A program made the position numbers and the translations under genes. This document shows, piece after piece, positions 45,803 to 57,563 of a stretch of 64,000 bases of DNA. The stretch is from Bufo bufo (lineage: Eukaryota; Chordata; Amphibia; Anura; Bufonidae): the NCBI RefSeq assembly GCF_905171765.1, contig NC_053390.1:589428293-589492292 (forward strand). The letters are read 5' to 3'. The notes beneath the pieces are model-generated. The model saw nothing but the letters and a program-made list of their open reading frames with translations, was not told the DNA's origin and searched no databases. Within the stretch, counting starts at the first letter, position 1, and every line of letters begins with the position of its first letter.

Positions 45803-46744
45803 GTACCCCCCCTCCCTCTACAGGTGACCTCCAGACACCCAGGCCCAACTTTATCCGGGTATGCCCTGTGAAAGGCATTCACAAGGCGGCTAGCACTAAC
45901 ATCGGTAGCCGAAACCCACATTATTTCCTCGGGACCGTATCCCCTCCAATGCACCAGGTACTGAAGAGAACCCCAAAGAACACGTGAGAATTCTAGAGAT
46001 CTGAAACTCCAGATTACCATCAACCAAAACAGGAGAAGGAGGCAAAGGAGATGGTTCCGCAGGCTCCACATATTTCTTCAACAAGGACCTGTGAAACACA
46101 TTATGGATCTTCTAGGCCTGCGGAAGTTCCAGACGAAACGCCACCGGATTGACAATGGCCGAGATTTTGTAAGGGCCAATAAATCTTGGACCCAATTTCC
46201 AAGAGGGTACCTTCAGCTTAATGTTCTTAGTGGACAACCACACAAATCACACACACACAGGTCCGGAGGTCCGGCCTAGTCATACGTCTCTTGTCAAGCC
46301 ATCCGTTTATATCTTTCACCCATTTTTTTTCAAATTAACTTGAATCTTCCGCTAGATAGATGACAAAGAGGAAGAGAATCCCTCCTCTTCCGGTGTCCCA
46401 GAAGATTCGGTCACAGAAAAAGTACCAAACTGAGGGTGAAAACCATATGCGCCAAAAAATGGTGACTTATCAGTTGACTCCTGCCTACGGTTATTCAAGG
46501 CAAACTTAGCTAAAGACAAGAACGAGGACCACTCATCCTGATTCTCAGCTACAAAACACCTCAAATAGGTCTCCAGGTTTTGGTTAGTGCGCTCAGTTTG
46601 ACCATTCAACTGAGGATGAAAAGCCGAAGAGAAAGACAACTGAATACCCAGACGAGAACAAAACGCCCTCCAAAACCTGGAAACAAATTGCGTCCCCCTA
46701 TCAGACACCACATTAGAGGGAATGGCATGTAATTTCACAATGTT
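45803..46744 (-). pseudogene. Chromovirus integrase C-terminal half and chromodomain
   Basis: 46352-46738 encodes VSDRGTQFVSRFWRAF (second Asp) and FHPQLNGQTERTNQ (Glu), and 45736-46099 encodes [18 protein letters not shown], the chromodomain core. Frameshifts lie between them (46099-46352). The N-terminal part continues past the inserted sequence at 47139. Confidence 0.87.
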
Positions 46745-46758
46745 ATCAATAAAAACCT

Positions 46759-47138
46759 CTCACTTTGTTCAGATCCACTGCACCAGCTGCTTTTACAGGT
46801 TCTGGCTCTTACTCTTTGACCTCATTGCGGTCTGCTTTTATTCATTAGTGGCCATACCTTATTTTACATTTTCTATATGTATCTTATATGTTGACATTGT
46901 GTATAGCTGGCATATATCTTATGTCCTGATTTTGTGGACGTCCAGTGGATTCTGTATGTGTCGGTCTTATTTAGTTACCGACACGTTGTTTATATTGTAT
47001 ACAATTTTTTAATGTGTCTGTTTGTTTGAGTTGTCTAATAAACTTTATATATAAAAAAAAATTCTACCTATGGTTATTGTTGGATGTGCATCCTTAGGGT
47101 GGTTCTTTTGACTCTTCATTGAGTCTATTTGTTTTCGC
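46759..47138. mobile_element. 380-bp insertion with 14-bp duplication
   Basis: ATCAATAAAAACCT occurs at 46745-46758 and 47139-47152; one copy belongs to the integrase frame. The insert holds GTCTAATAAACTTTATATAT and an A-run at 47052-47060, but the A-run is not at the junction. A long duplication suggests target-primed reverse transcription; a Penelope origin is possible because TCTAATAAA is also in the arms at 13630 and 16760. Confidence 0.65.
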
Positions 47139-47520
47139 ATCAATAAAAACCTGAGCGAGAGTTTTCACATTGGGCAAACCTGATAATGGTACAAAGTGAG
47201 CCATCTTGCTGAAGCGGTCCACTACCACCAAAATCACAGTTTTCCCAGAGGAACTCAGCAAATCAGTAATGAAGTCCATGTGAGCCACCTTCGCGCGTGC
47301 AAAGGTCTCACAAGCTGCTACATAACCCTCAACACCTTTACGCAACCCTGGCAACAAAAATCTCCGGGAAATAAGGTCTACAGTGGATCTACTTCCAGGA
47401 TGTCCCGCAAGGCCAAAGTTCTCTGACACTGTCCAACCGAATTGCGGAGGTCAGCTACCTCCAAAGACAATCCCTGCATGCGATCAACCAAAGCATCAAT
47501 AGCTTTCATTTTGCAAACAG
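47139..47520 (-). pseudogene. Chromovirus gag start fused to integrase
   Basis: The gag-like start MKAIDALVDRMQGLSLEV (about 47508) runs within 45 codons into GLAGHPGSRSTVDLISRRF and ACETFARAKVAHMDFITDL, the zinc-binding part and first Asp of integrase. About 20 residues between ARAKV and MDFITD are missing too. This is a deletion junction, not a designed fusion. Confidence 0.85.
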
Positions 47521-47552
47521 CAAGGGAAAAATGACGGTATGGCGGGTTATAA

Positions 47553-48096
47553 TGTCACGGTAGGTAAGCTAACGGAAGAAAACAGAACACGGCAAAGCAA
47601 ACAAAACAGCTGACTAGGCCCCAAATGCTAGGGAACAAAGGGGTCACCTCCTAGCAATCCCTAAAACACTTTCCCTAAGGTGCTATGCCTATATGCATAT
47701 CTCGATGGTAGATATGCACATGCCCACGTACCTAAGACTAAAACACACTGAACCAAACTCTCAGCTGTAGGGAAGAGGGACAGAGACACCCAGCTCCTTC
47801 CAAAACCGAAGGAGCTAGCGTCTCCCTAGAGACAGAAGGAAAAAGGGAAAAGGACTTATCTAGAGATGTGTTGGAGAAGACGATCCACCAAACTTCCAGA
47901 GCTCACACAAGGCAGAACTATGACCCACAAAGGTTATAGAGAGAGGGAGGAATAAATAGCCTCACCAATTACGTAAAGAACAACACCAGGGAGTTGGGAT
48001 TCAGCTCAAACCCACAACAAAACAAACTGTCAGATCGAGTCACATGCCGCAATTCTGACAGATATCCTCAGAACACCCACAGGGCAGGGCTTGACA
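47553..48096 (-). repeat. Second chromovirus 5' LTR
   Basis: 544 bases, TGTCACGGTAGG to GGGCTTGACA. Confidence 0.92.
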
Positions 48097-48242
48097 GTAC
48101 TATGCACGTGTTGTGGATCTATTGGTGAGATGTTCTATTGCATTCTTGATGTGAGACGGTGAGGTCATCAATAACTCAGCACTACACAACCCTTTTAAAA
48201 CTGTCTAGTCTAAGTTTATACTTAATGTTGGACAGAATTAGG

Positions 48243-48600
48243 CTAGATCTACACTACTGTTATTAGTACCAGCAGGCTGTTCCAGCAGAGATAAGCCTGT
48301 CGGAGCTCTCTGGATCCGCCATTGCCGGATGTTACCTCAATGCCTGCTAGCCCCATTGACTATAATGGGGTCCGGTGGAGATCTGGCCACTACCTGGAAA
48401 ACATGCCAGGATTTGGCAGGACAAAATCCACTGCACACAGTAGTGTCCTGTAAAATACCCGCACATTTGCCAGGTAGTGGCTGAATCTCCGCCGTTCCCA
48501 ACTATGGTAATAGGGCCGGTGGGCATTGCGATAAAATGTGGCAATACCGGATCCATTCTCTGTTGGAACAGCCTGCAGTAGATAATAACGTTAATGTAAA
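48243..48600. repeat. MITE-like sequence
   Basis: TGCCAGGTAGTGG and CCACTACCTGG, and GCAGGCTGTTCCA with GGAACAGCCTGC, form nested inverted pairs. GGGCCGGTGG recurs beside the Tc1 at 61498. Ends not settled. Confidence 0.5.
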
Positions 48601-49640
48601 AAAGGCATTAGCAATCCGTTTCCTTGCTTTCTCCTCAGTTACTGGCAAAAATACCACAGTTGAAGCTATATTGCTAGTGACGGATTGTAAGCTTTTCTGA
48701 TACAGAACATGCTGTAGATCTATTGTATGTAACAGAGTTTCAACCAAAAGGATTGTGACCCTGACTAAAATGTTACGTTAATCACATTAGTTTTACTAGC
48801 TTCACATCTGCCATCTTACCCAGCATGCTAAATGTTCTGCTTAAGTGCTTTTATAAAAAGACTACTCTGATATACGTTATATATTCCTTTTAGTTGGTCC
48901 TACAAAGTGACCAGCCTCAACTTACTTACCTAACCTGATTTATGTATGACTGCTCTCATAAAGAGCAAAACAGAAGCTACCAAATAGCAACGTTTTATTG
49001 GGATACAATTAATTTTCCTGCTTGTTTTGAAATTTGGATGGAAACTAAATACCTGGAAGAAAATCATTTTCCTAAAATACGATAGCATTCAGATGTTGTA
49101 TCCCTTTTCCCTCCTGTCAAGACTGTGGAAGCAGGTGGCTGGCTAAAACTGAGGAAAAGAAGCAACAGCTGTAGCTCCTGAAATGGAACTGTAAAAATGT
49201 GCATCTGTTTTTGAAATACTACACAAAAATAGATTATACTATGTGGTGCTAACTAATGTAAAGAGAACGCATCCTAGCCTCAGTGAAGTTAGCCGTTTAT
49301 GAGACTTTTTTAGGAGCGTACATGTATTTCTCCTGTGCATGTGCATTATTTTGTCTAGATAGCTGTTATTTTTTTTATGTGGGACTAAAGCTTATTGGTT
49401 TAGATGACAAAATACCATTTACTCCTTATGACCTTCCTATTTTGGGCCTTAAAGTGTAAATTCCATTTATTTATTAATGTTTTTTTAATGCGTATGGCCA
49501 GTGATCAGAAAAGTTTTTTCTAATACGCTTTATTTATAGATTTTAAAAAAAAATATTTATGTGAAAAATTGCTCTAAAGTGTCCCTTAGCAGTGCTCTCT
49601 AAATGAATGTTGCTAAGGAATATTTGTCCTAAGACTACAG
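48601..49640. other. No gene recognised
   Basis: TTAAAGTGTAAATTCC at 49449 resembles the T2-type end at 42007. No coding or splice signals found. Confidence 0.45.
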
Positions 49641-50220
49641 CTCGGCCCACCCCTTAACAGTCTCCTCCACTGCGGTCCACTCCCTTAACAGTGACCTCCA
49701 CAGCGGCCCACTCCCTTAACAGTGACCTCCACAGCGATCCTCTCCCTTAACAGTGACCTCCACAGCTGCCCACTTCCTTAACAGTGACCTCCACTGCGCC
49801 CCGCTTCCCTAAAATGTGACCTCCACAGCACCCCGCCCCCTTAACAGTGACCCTCTACAGCGGTCTACCCCTTAACTGTGACCCCCACAGGGCCCTCCCG
49901 CTTAACTGTCCTCCACAGCACCCTTCCCCTTTAACAATGACCGTCCCACAACACCCTGCCCTGTTAAAATGTTTCACACGGCCGTTGTTCGGCCGTTCCG
50001 TATCAGTGTGTTAGTCACGATGGATCCAGACCCATTCAACTTGAATGGGTCCGTGATCCGTCTGCACCGCAAAAAAATAGAACATTCTATTTTTTTGCAG
50101 TGCGGAGGCATGGAGAGAAACCCCTCCGTAGTGCTTCCGTGTGGTTCCATACCACTGTTCCGCACCGATCTTCCAGATTGCAGACCCCCTTAGCAATGAC
50201 CTCCTCTGAACCCCACCCTC
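49640..50220. repeat. About 31-bp minisatellite interrupted by a MITE
   Basis: CCCTTAACAGTGACCTCCAC plus a variable CAGCGGCCCACT part repeats about ten times (49650-49965). A CACACGGCCGTTGTT-like MITE fragment occupies about 49970-50187, and repeat-like CCTTAGCAATGACCTCC resumes after it. Confidence 0.8.
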
Positions 50221-51425
50221 TTAAATACTTAGAGACCCTTGACGTACTAGTATGTCATGGCCGCCAGTGCCTTGGTGACCTTTGACATACTAGTACGTCA
50301 AGATGATTGGGTGGGCGCAATCAATGCAGGGGCCCAGCAGTCACTGACAGCGGGGCCCCTTCTATATCTGCCGGCATAGCTGTAAACAGTGATGAAAGCA
50401 AAGTAACCGCTTTGTATGCTGCTTTCAAAGCTAACCACGGCACACAGGGATTTGCGGGGGTCTGCAGCTCCATTTCCATCCCCATCGAGTCCCCGCGCTG
50501 CTGTGACGGGGACCTGATGGCTGAGAAGGCAGCATGATGCCTTGCACAAGCATCTGGCTTGCCTTCTACGGAAGCCTAGGAGATCCAGCCCCTTAGGCTG
50601 GATCTCCTAGGCAACTGTCAGTGCATTATACTGGTAATACACATGTATTGTAATGCATTGCAGAAAGGATCGGACACCCAAAAGTTGAAGTCACATGGTG
50701 GCACAGTGGGAAAAAAAATTAAAGGTTAACAAAAGTGTTTTTCATAATAAACAAGAAGATTTTAAGTTTAAAAAAAAAATGCCCCTTTCACATAGGAAAC
50801 ACATATAAAATAGTAAAATATATATATAAAAAAAGAAAAACAGACATATTAGGTATCGTTGGGTCTGTAACGACTGTCTTTATAAAAAAAAAAATAACGT
50901 AATCCACCTGTCAGATGAACACCGTAGAAAAAAAAAAAACCTGTGCCAAAAAGCCATTTTTTTGTCATATTACATCACAAAAAATGTAATACCTTACCAA
51001 GCAATCAAAAAGTTGTATGTACCCCTAAATAGTACCAATCAAACCATCATCTCACCCCGCAAAAAAAATAACCCCTACATAAGACAGTTGCCTGAAAAAT
51101 AAAAAAAATATGGCTTTCAGAAAATGGAGACACAAAAACATGATTTTTTAAAAAAAATGCTTTTATTGTGTAAAACTGAAATAATTTTTTTTTTAAAGTA
51201 GACCTACTAGGTATCGCTGCAGCCTTAATGTCTTGCCCTATAAAAATATCACATGACCTTCCCCGATACCACGCGAAAAAAATATGTAATATGTTTATTT
51301 ATTATTTATACATTTTATATGTGAAATTGGGAAAGGGCGTGATTCATACTTAATATTTAGGTGTTTTTTTTTTTTACTTTTTATTTATTAATTTTTTTAC
51401 ACTTTTTATTTTTATTTTATAAAAA
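50221..51425. repeat. Dispersed non-coding repeat, TTAA-element family
   Basis: GACGTACTAGTATGTCA and its complement form a hairpin at 50240-50300. CACCGTAGAAAAAA and AAGCAATCAAAAAGTTGTATG echo 54823-57559. Confidence 0.55.
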
Positions 51426-51429
51426 GAAA

Positions 51430-52510
51430 TGCACACAGCATCAGGGATGTTACCATGGCAGCCAGTAGCGTCCTGGCTGCCATGGTAACCGATCGGAGCC
51501 CCAGGATTACACTGCTGGGGCTCCGATCAGAAACTGCCACCAATGAGGGGGAGGGGAGGGGACCCTGTGGCCACTGGCACCAATGATTTTAATACTGAGG
51601 GGGGTTTGAGAGGGGCCGGCGCACTGTGCCACCAATGATTTTGATGGGGGGGTTGAGGTGTGGGCGCACTGCGCCTCCAATGATAATTACCCCTTAATAC
51701 AGGAGGCGGGTACTGGCAGATCAGCGGCAGTTAACCCCTCAGGTGCCGCACCTAAGGGGTTAACTGCCGCTGATCGCAGCTCCCTGTCAGAGGCAGGGTG
51801 CCGGCTATGTGATTCTGCTGCCGGCACCTGCCTCCTGTATTATGCGTTAAAGACTACTTTTCCTGGGTCCAGACTTTCAGTATTAGGCTACACAGAGCGG
51901 CGCCCAGAGATGTCCCAGCACTTACTATTATTCCTCCGTTCGCCCGCAGTGCCCCATTACTGTCTCCTCTTCTGCTCCATATGCTAATTACTATCGGAGC
52001 GATGGGGAGGAGACATCAGCTTCTCTAGTGGGCGTTCCTTCTGCCCTGGCTGTAGCGCTGTCCAATCGCAGCGCAGGGAGAAGAAACGCCCACTAGAGAA
52101 GCTGATGTCTCCTCCCCATCGCTCCGATAGTAATTAGCATGTGGAGCAGGAGAGGAGACAGTAATGCGGGCGAACGGAGCGGCGCCCAGGAATAATGGTA
52201 AGTGCTGGGACATCGATGGGCGCCGCTCTGTGTAGGAAAAGTCGTATCATTGGTGGCGCAGTGCGCCCGCCCCTCCTCCTCCCCTCTCTCCCCATTGGTG
52301 GCAGCGGCAGCACAGGGGGGAGGGAGAGACTGCTTCCTTCTCCCCTGTGCTGCTGAGGGAACATGAGCGCGCTGACAGCAGCGCGCTCATGTTCTGTGAT
52401 ACTAGACTGCGCAGTCCAGTATCAAAAAAATTGAAATCCCGGTATCGATACGATACCGGGACAAAAGTATTGATTGGGTATCAAAATTTCGATACCCGCA
52501 ACAACCCTAA
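51430..52510. mobile_element. Composite element with two palindromic modules
   Basis: The right end GATACCCGCAACAACCCTAA resembles a hAT-like terminus and returns to the surrounding repeat; no left terminus was found. It holds module P1 (51695-51840), GCACTGCGCCTCCAATG words like the array at 7295, and a palindrome with about 170-base arms (51885-52250). Confidence 0.6.
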
Positions 52511-53270
52511 TACCAAGCCATCAAAAAGTTATATGTACTCAAAAATGGTACCAATAAAAACGTCAACTCTTCCTGCAAAATGAGCCCCTACACAAGACGA
52601 TTGGCATAAAAACTTTAAAAAAATATGGCTTTCGGAAAATGGAGAAACAAAAACATGACTTTTTTCAAACATGCTTTATTATGTAAAACAAAAAACAAAA
52701 AAGTAGACATATTTGATATTGTCACATCCATAACAACTTGCTCTATAAAAATAGCACATGATCTAACCTGTCAGACGAACACTGTAAAAAATAAAAACTG
52801 TGCCCCAACAGCATTTTTTGGTTACCTTGCCTCACAACAAGCATAATATTAAGCAATCAAAATATTATGTACCCCGAAATAGTACCAACTAAATTGTCAC
52901 CTTATCCCGTAGTTTCCAAAATGGGGTCACTTTTTGGGAGTTTCTACTGTAGGGGTGACATGGTGCCTAAAAACCAGTCCAGCAAAATCTGCCCTCCAAA
53001 AATCATATGGTGCTCCTTTTTCTATTGAACCCTGCTGTGCGCCCATACAGTAGTTTAAGACCAAAACATGTTATTTTTATCACATTGGGAAACAGTGAGA
53101 GAAAAAAAAAATGCTAAAAAAGTAGCAAAACCCCAACCCCCACCAAAAAATAAAAATGTGTTAAAACAAATTGCAAAAATATAAAAAAAATATGCAAAAG
53201 TACAGCTAATCAATAAATTTTATGCATCCCAAAATGGTATAATTGAAAAATACAACTCATCCTGCTACAA
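52511..53270. repeat. Dispersed repeat continued
   Basis: AAGCCATCAAAAAGTTATATG and TAGTTTCCAAAATGGGGTCAC-like words match 54823-57559. Non-coding. Confidence 0.55.
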
Positions 53271-53276
53271 ACAAGC

Positions 53277-53572
53277 CCTGAGGGCTCTTTTAGATGGCTG
53301 TATGTTGTCCACAAAAATGCAGATCCTTTTTTTTTGTGGACAGTTTAGCATGTCAGCAAAAAACTGATTGCATTCCGCATTTTTGCAGACCCATAGACTT
53401 CAATGGGGCCACATCCTGATTTTCACTGACAAGTGTAGGACATCTTTTATTTGTTTTGCGGAGCCATAGAATAAAAGAAAAGTGACCCATAGAATAGGTC
53501 TGCATTATAATCTGCCAAAAAACTGATCTGCATTTTTGTGGACAGCATACGGACGTCTGAATGAGCCCTGAC
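53277..53572. mobile_element. Degraded MITE
   Basis: AGGGCTCTTTTAGATGGCTG and GGACGTCTGAATGAGCCCT are related ends; TTGTGGACAG and complements occur inside. Confidence 0.6.
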
Positions 53573-54280
53573 ACAGTTACATCAATGGAAAAAAGTTATG
53601 GCTCTTAAAATGTGACAATCAAAAAATGCAAAAAATTGTTTGGTCATTTACATCCAAAAGACCTGCAGAACTAATTTATTATTATTATTTTTTTATCTTT
53701 TTGCACATTTGCACCATAAAAAACATGTTTTTTTAATTAAAATTTGAAAAAAAAAAACTTTTTTTTCCATTCACATCATTTTCAGACTTTTTGAAGAGGA
53801 TTGGGGGAAAAGGGAATTGTGGTGTACCATGTGGTATAAATAAATTTATTATGCTGAATTATTTTTATTAAATAAAATAGTTTTTAATTATAAGACGTTT
53901 TATTTTTTTTGGGGGGAGGAGGGGCGAGACTTTTTTTGGTTCTCCCTAGAGGACTTGAATCAATGATCAAGGGCCTTTGTTAGGTCCTCTCCTGCCATGG
54001 TAACCCATCAGCAACTCCAGATGAGGTGTGGCACAGGGAGCCCCCTTTCCTTTGTCATGCACCTTAGATGCACCCTAGAAGTCTGTATTGACTACTGCAT
54101 CTAAGGCGTTATCTCTGATCCCACCAGTAGCAGCATTAGCAGGGCTGTGTGTTACAGCCCCATTGCTATCATTGATCTTACATGTGCACTTACAGCACCC
54201 GCAAGATCACACAAAGAAAATGTACTTCATGGTGTTGGAACTTACACCCGACAGTGACGGTTAGTTTAAGTGTTTTTCCA
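53573..54280. other. No gene; AT-rich repeat remnants
   Basis: Homopolymer-rich at first, then sequence resembling 14150-14400. No coding signal. Confidence 0.4.
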
Positions 54281-54282
54281 AC

Positions 54283-54640
54283 ACTTTTAACTGATGAACT
54301 ATCCTTTGAATAGGTGATTAGTATCTGATTGGTGGGGGTTCTGCCACTCAAGACCCCCGGTGATCAGCTGTTTGAGAAGGCATCGGGACTTTTGTAAGCA
54401 CTGTGGCCTTCTTGCAAGTTACCGTAGGCCATGTGACATCACATTCATCAAGTCACATGGCCTAGGCCCAGCTCAGTCCCATTGAAGTGAATGCGGCTGA
54501 GTGCAGTACCAATCACAGCCCCTATACCATGTACAGTGCTGTGATTGGTAAGCTATGAGAAGACTCTGGCTCTCACAGGAGCACCGGTGCCTTCTCAAAC
54601 ATCTAATCAGTGGTGGTCCCAGGTGTCGGACCCTCACTAG
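54283..54640. repeat. Foldback repeat related to 58991-59404
   Basis: GGTGATCAGCTGTTTGAGAA and its near-complement TTCTCAAACATCTAATCAG define arms; GGTGGGGGTTCTGCCACTC matches the family word. TTAA ends are not preserved. Confidence 0.55.
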
Positions 54641-54822
54641 GGAATTAAAACAAAACAATTTAACATATGTCCTACATAATTTGGAGATAATCGCTATGCT
54701 ATTGTCACTTATCACCAAGCGTGATTTGTTGGGAAAAAATGGTTTGACCACTTTTTATCTATCTGTTTTTATGTGAATTATGAGTCATCAAGCTTTTTGT
54801 TTTCCAGTACTTAAAAGATTAA

Positions 54823-57559
54823 CCCGTAGAGGACCCACGATGTCTGTGATTTAAGGACCAACACAGTACATGTACGGCGCTGTGATCTGGCAGGTGCAGG
54901 AGATGCGCCCGCCCGATCCGCGGCAGGGGTCTGGCAGTCACTGATAGCCGGACCCCTGCTGCATGCGTGATTTCACCGAACCACCGTTAACCCTTCATGT
55001 TTCGCGGTCAGCGCTGACCGCGGCACATGCGATGTCCTCACGGGAATCGGCGCTGCCATCTGGTCCCCATACTGCTGTGACTTCCTTAGGTGTATGCCTG
55101 CTAAAATTGTGCCAATCTAACCGTCACCTCATCCCGCTAAAAATGAGGCCCTACCTAAGACAATCGCCCAAAAAATAAAAAAACTATGGCTCAGAATATG
55201 GAAACACTAAAACATTGTTTTTTGGGGTTTTAAAAATGCTGTTATTGTCTAAAACTTAAGTTAATTGAAAAAGTATACATATTAGGTATTGCCACGTCCG
55301 TAATAACCTGCTCTATAAAAATATCACATGACATAATCTCTCAGATGAACACCGTAATTTTTTAAAAATAAAAACGGTGTAAAAAAGCAATCTTTTTGTC
55401 ACCTTACATCACAAAAAGTGTAATAGCAAGCGATCAGAAAGTCATATGAACCCCAAAATAGTGCCAGTCAAACCGTCATCTCATCCCGCAAAAATTATAC
55501 CCTAAGATAATCGCCCAAAAACTGAAAAAACTATGGCTCTCAGAATATGGAGACACTAAAAACATGATTATTTTTGTTTGTTTCAAAAATGATATTGTTG
55601 CGTAAAACTTACATAAATAAAAGAAAGTAGACATATTAGGTATCACCGCGTTCGTAATAACCTGTTCTATAAAAATATCACCTGACCTAACCCCTCAGGT
55701 GAATAACGTAGAAAAAGAATTAAAAAAACGGTGTAAAAATTTTTTTTTGTCACCTTACATCACAAAAAGTGTAATAGCAAGCGATCAACAAGTCATATGC
55801 ACCCTATAATAGTACCAATCAAACCGTCATCTCATCCGGAAAAAAATTAGCCCCTACACAAGACAGTCGCCCAAAAAATAAATAAAACTACGGCTTTCAG
55901 AATGTGGATTTTTAAAAAAAAAATGCTTTATGTAGAACTGAAACAAACAACCATATTTGATATTGTTGCGTTCGTAATAACCTGCTCTATAAAAATACCA
56001 AATCATCTAACTATGAATGTTGTAAATAACAAAAAATAAAAACGGTGCCAAAACGGTGCCTCACAAAAAGTGTAATATAGAGCAACCAAAAATCATATGT
56101 ACCAACAAAACTGCCACCTTATCCCATAGTTTCTAAAATGGGGTCACTTTTTTGGAGTTTCTACTCTAGGGGTGCATCAGGCGGTCTTCAAATGTGACAT
56201 GGCAGCTTAAAATTATCCCAGTAAAATCTGCTTTCCAAAAACCGTATGGCGTTCCTTTCCTTCTGCGCAATACTGTGTGCCCTTACCACAGTTTACGACC
56301 ACGTAGGGGGTGTTTCTGTAAACTACAGAATCAAGGCCATACATATTGAGTTTTGTTTGGGTGTTAACCCTTGCTTTGTAACTGGAAAAAATAGATTCAA
56401 ATGGAAAATCTGCCAAAAAAGTGAAATTCAGAAATTTCATCTCTATTTTCCATCAATTCTTGTGGAACACCTAAAGGGTTAACAAAGTTTGTAAAATCAG
56501 TTTTGTCTACCTTGAGGGGTGTAGTTTCTAAAATGGGGTATCTTTTTTGGAGTTTCTACTCTAGGGGTGCATCAGGGGGTCTTTAAATGTGACATGGCAG
56601 CTTAAAATTATCCCAGTGAAATCTAATTTCCAAAAACCATATGGCGTTCCTTTCCTTCTGCGTAATACTGTGTGCCCGTACAGCAGTTTACAACCACATA
56701 TGGGGTGTTTCTGTAAACTACAGAATCAGGGCCATAAATATTGAGTTTTGTTTGGCTGTTAACCCTTGCTTTGTAACTGGAAAAAATTGATTCAAATGGA
56801 AAATCTGGCAAAAAAGTGAAATTTTGAAATTTTATCTCTAGTTTCCATTAATTCTTGTGGAACACCTAAAGCAGGGGTGGCCAACCTGCGACTCTCCAGC
56901 TGTTGTAAAACTACAATTCCCACCATGACATGTTGTAGACTGATAGCTGTAGGCTGTATGTGCATGCTGGGAGTTCTAGTTTTGCAACAGCTGGAGAGCT
57001 GCACGTTGGCCAGCCCTGACCTAAAGGGTTAACAAAGTTTGTCAAATCAGTTTTGAATACCTTGAGGGGTGTAGTTTCTAAAATTGGGTCATTTTTGGGT
57101 GGTTTCTATTACGTAAGCCTCACAAAGTGACTTCAGACCTGAACTGGTCCTTAAAAAGTGGGTTTGGGAAATTTTCTGAAAAATTTCAAGATTTGTTTCT
57201 AAACTTCAAAGCCTTCTAATGTCCCCAAAAAACAAAATGGCATTCACAAAATGATCCAAACATGAAGTAGACATATGGGGAATAAAGTAATAACTATTTT
57301 TAGAAGCATTACTATCTATTATAAAAGTAGAGAAATTGAAATTTGGAAATGTTTCCAAATTTTTGGTAAATTTGGTATTTGTTTTATAAATATAAATTTT
57401 ACCACTGTCATGAAGTACAATATGTGACGAGAAAACAATCTCAGAATGGCTTGGACAAGTAAAAGCGTTTTCAAGTTATCACCACATAAAGTGACTCATG
57501 TCAGATTTGCAAAAAATGGCCTGGTCCTTAAGGTGAAAAATGGCAGGGTCCTGAAGGGG
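54823..57559. mobile_element. 2.7-kb non-coding element with TTAA flanks
   Basis: TTAA (54819-54822, 57560-57563) flanks CCCGTAGAGGACCC and GGGTCCTGAAGGGG, imperfect 14-bp inverted ends. There is no protein. The interior contains three copies of a roughly 350-bp unit (55120, 55470, 55820) and two of a roughly 370-bp unit (56150, 56520). A hAT MITE sits in the second of the latter. TTAA with CCC ends suggests piggyBac, but that is inference. Confidence 0.75.
56872..57018. mobile_element. hAT MITE, perfect 8-bp duplication
   Basis: CAGGGGTGGCCAACC to GTTGGCCAGCCCTG, flanked by ACCTAAAG at 56864-56871 and 57019-57026. The sister unit at 56467 still has the uninterrupted site ACCTAAAGGGTTAAC. 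Confidence 0.95.
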
Positions 57560-57563
57560 TTAA

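Larger units (their letters stand above)
45251..48096 (-). mobile_element. Second chromovirus, internally deleted
   Basis: GTACT flanks both sides (45246-45250, 48097-48101). LTRs at 45251-45802 and 47553-48096 run TGTCAC to TGACA and are similar. The minus-strand interior keeps a short gag start, part of integrase and the chromodomain end; protease, RT and RNase H are gone. A 380-bp insertion (46759-47138) interrupts the integrase. It differs in sequence from the chromovirus at 32294-37082. Confidence 0.93.
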
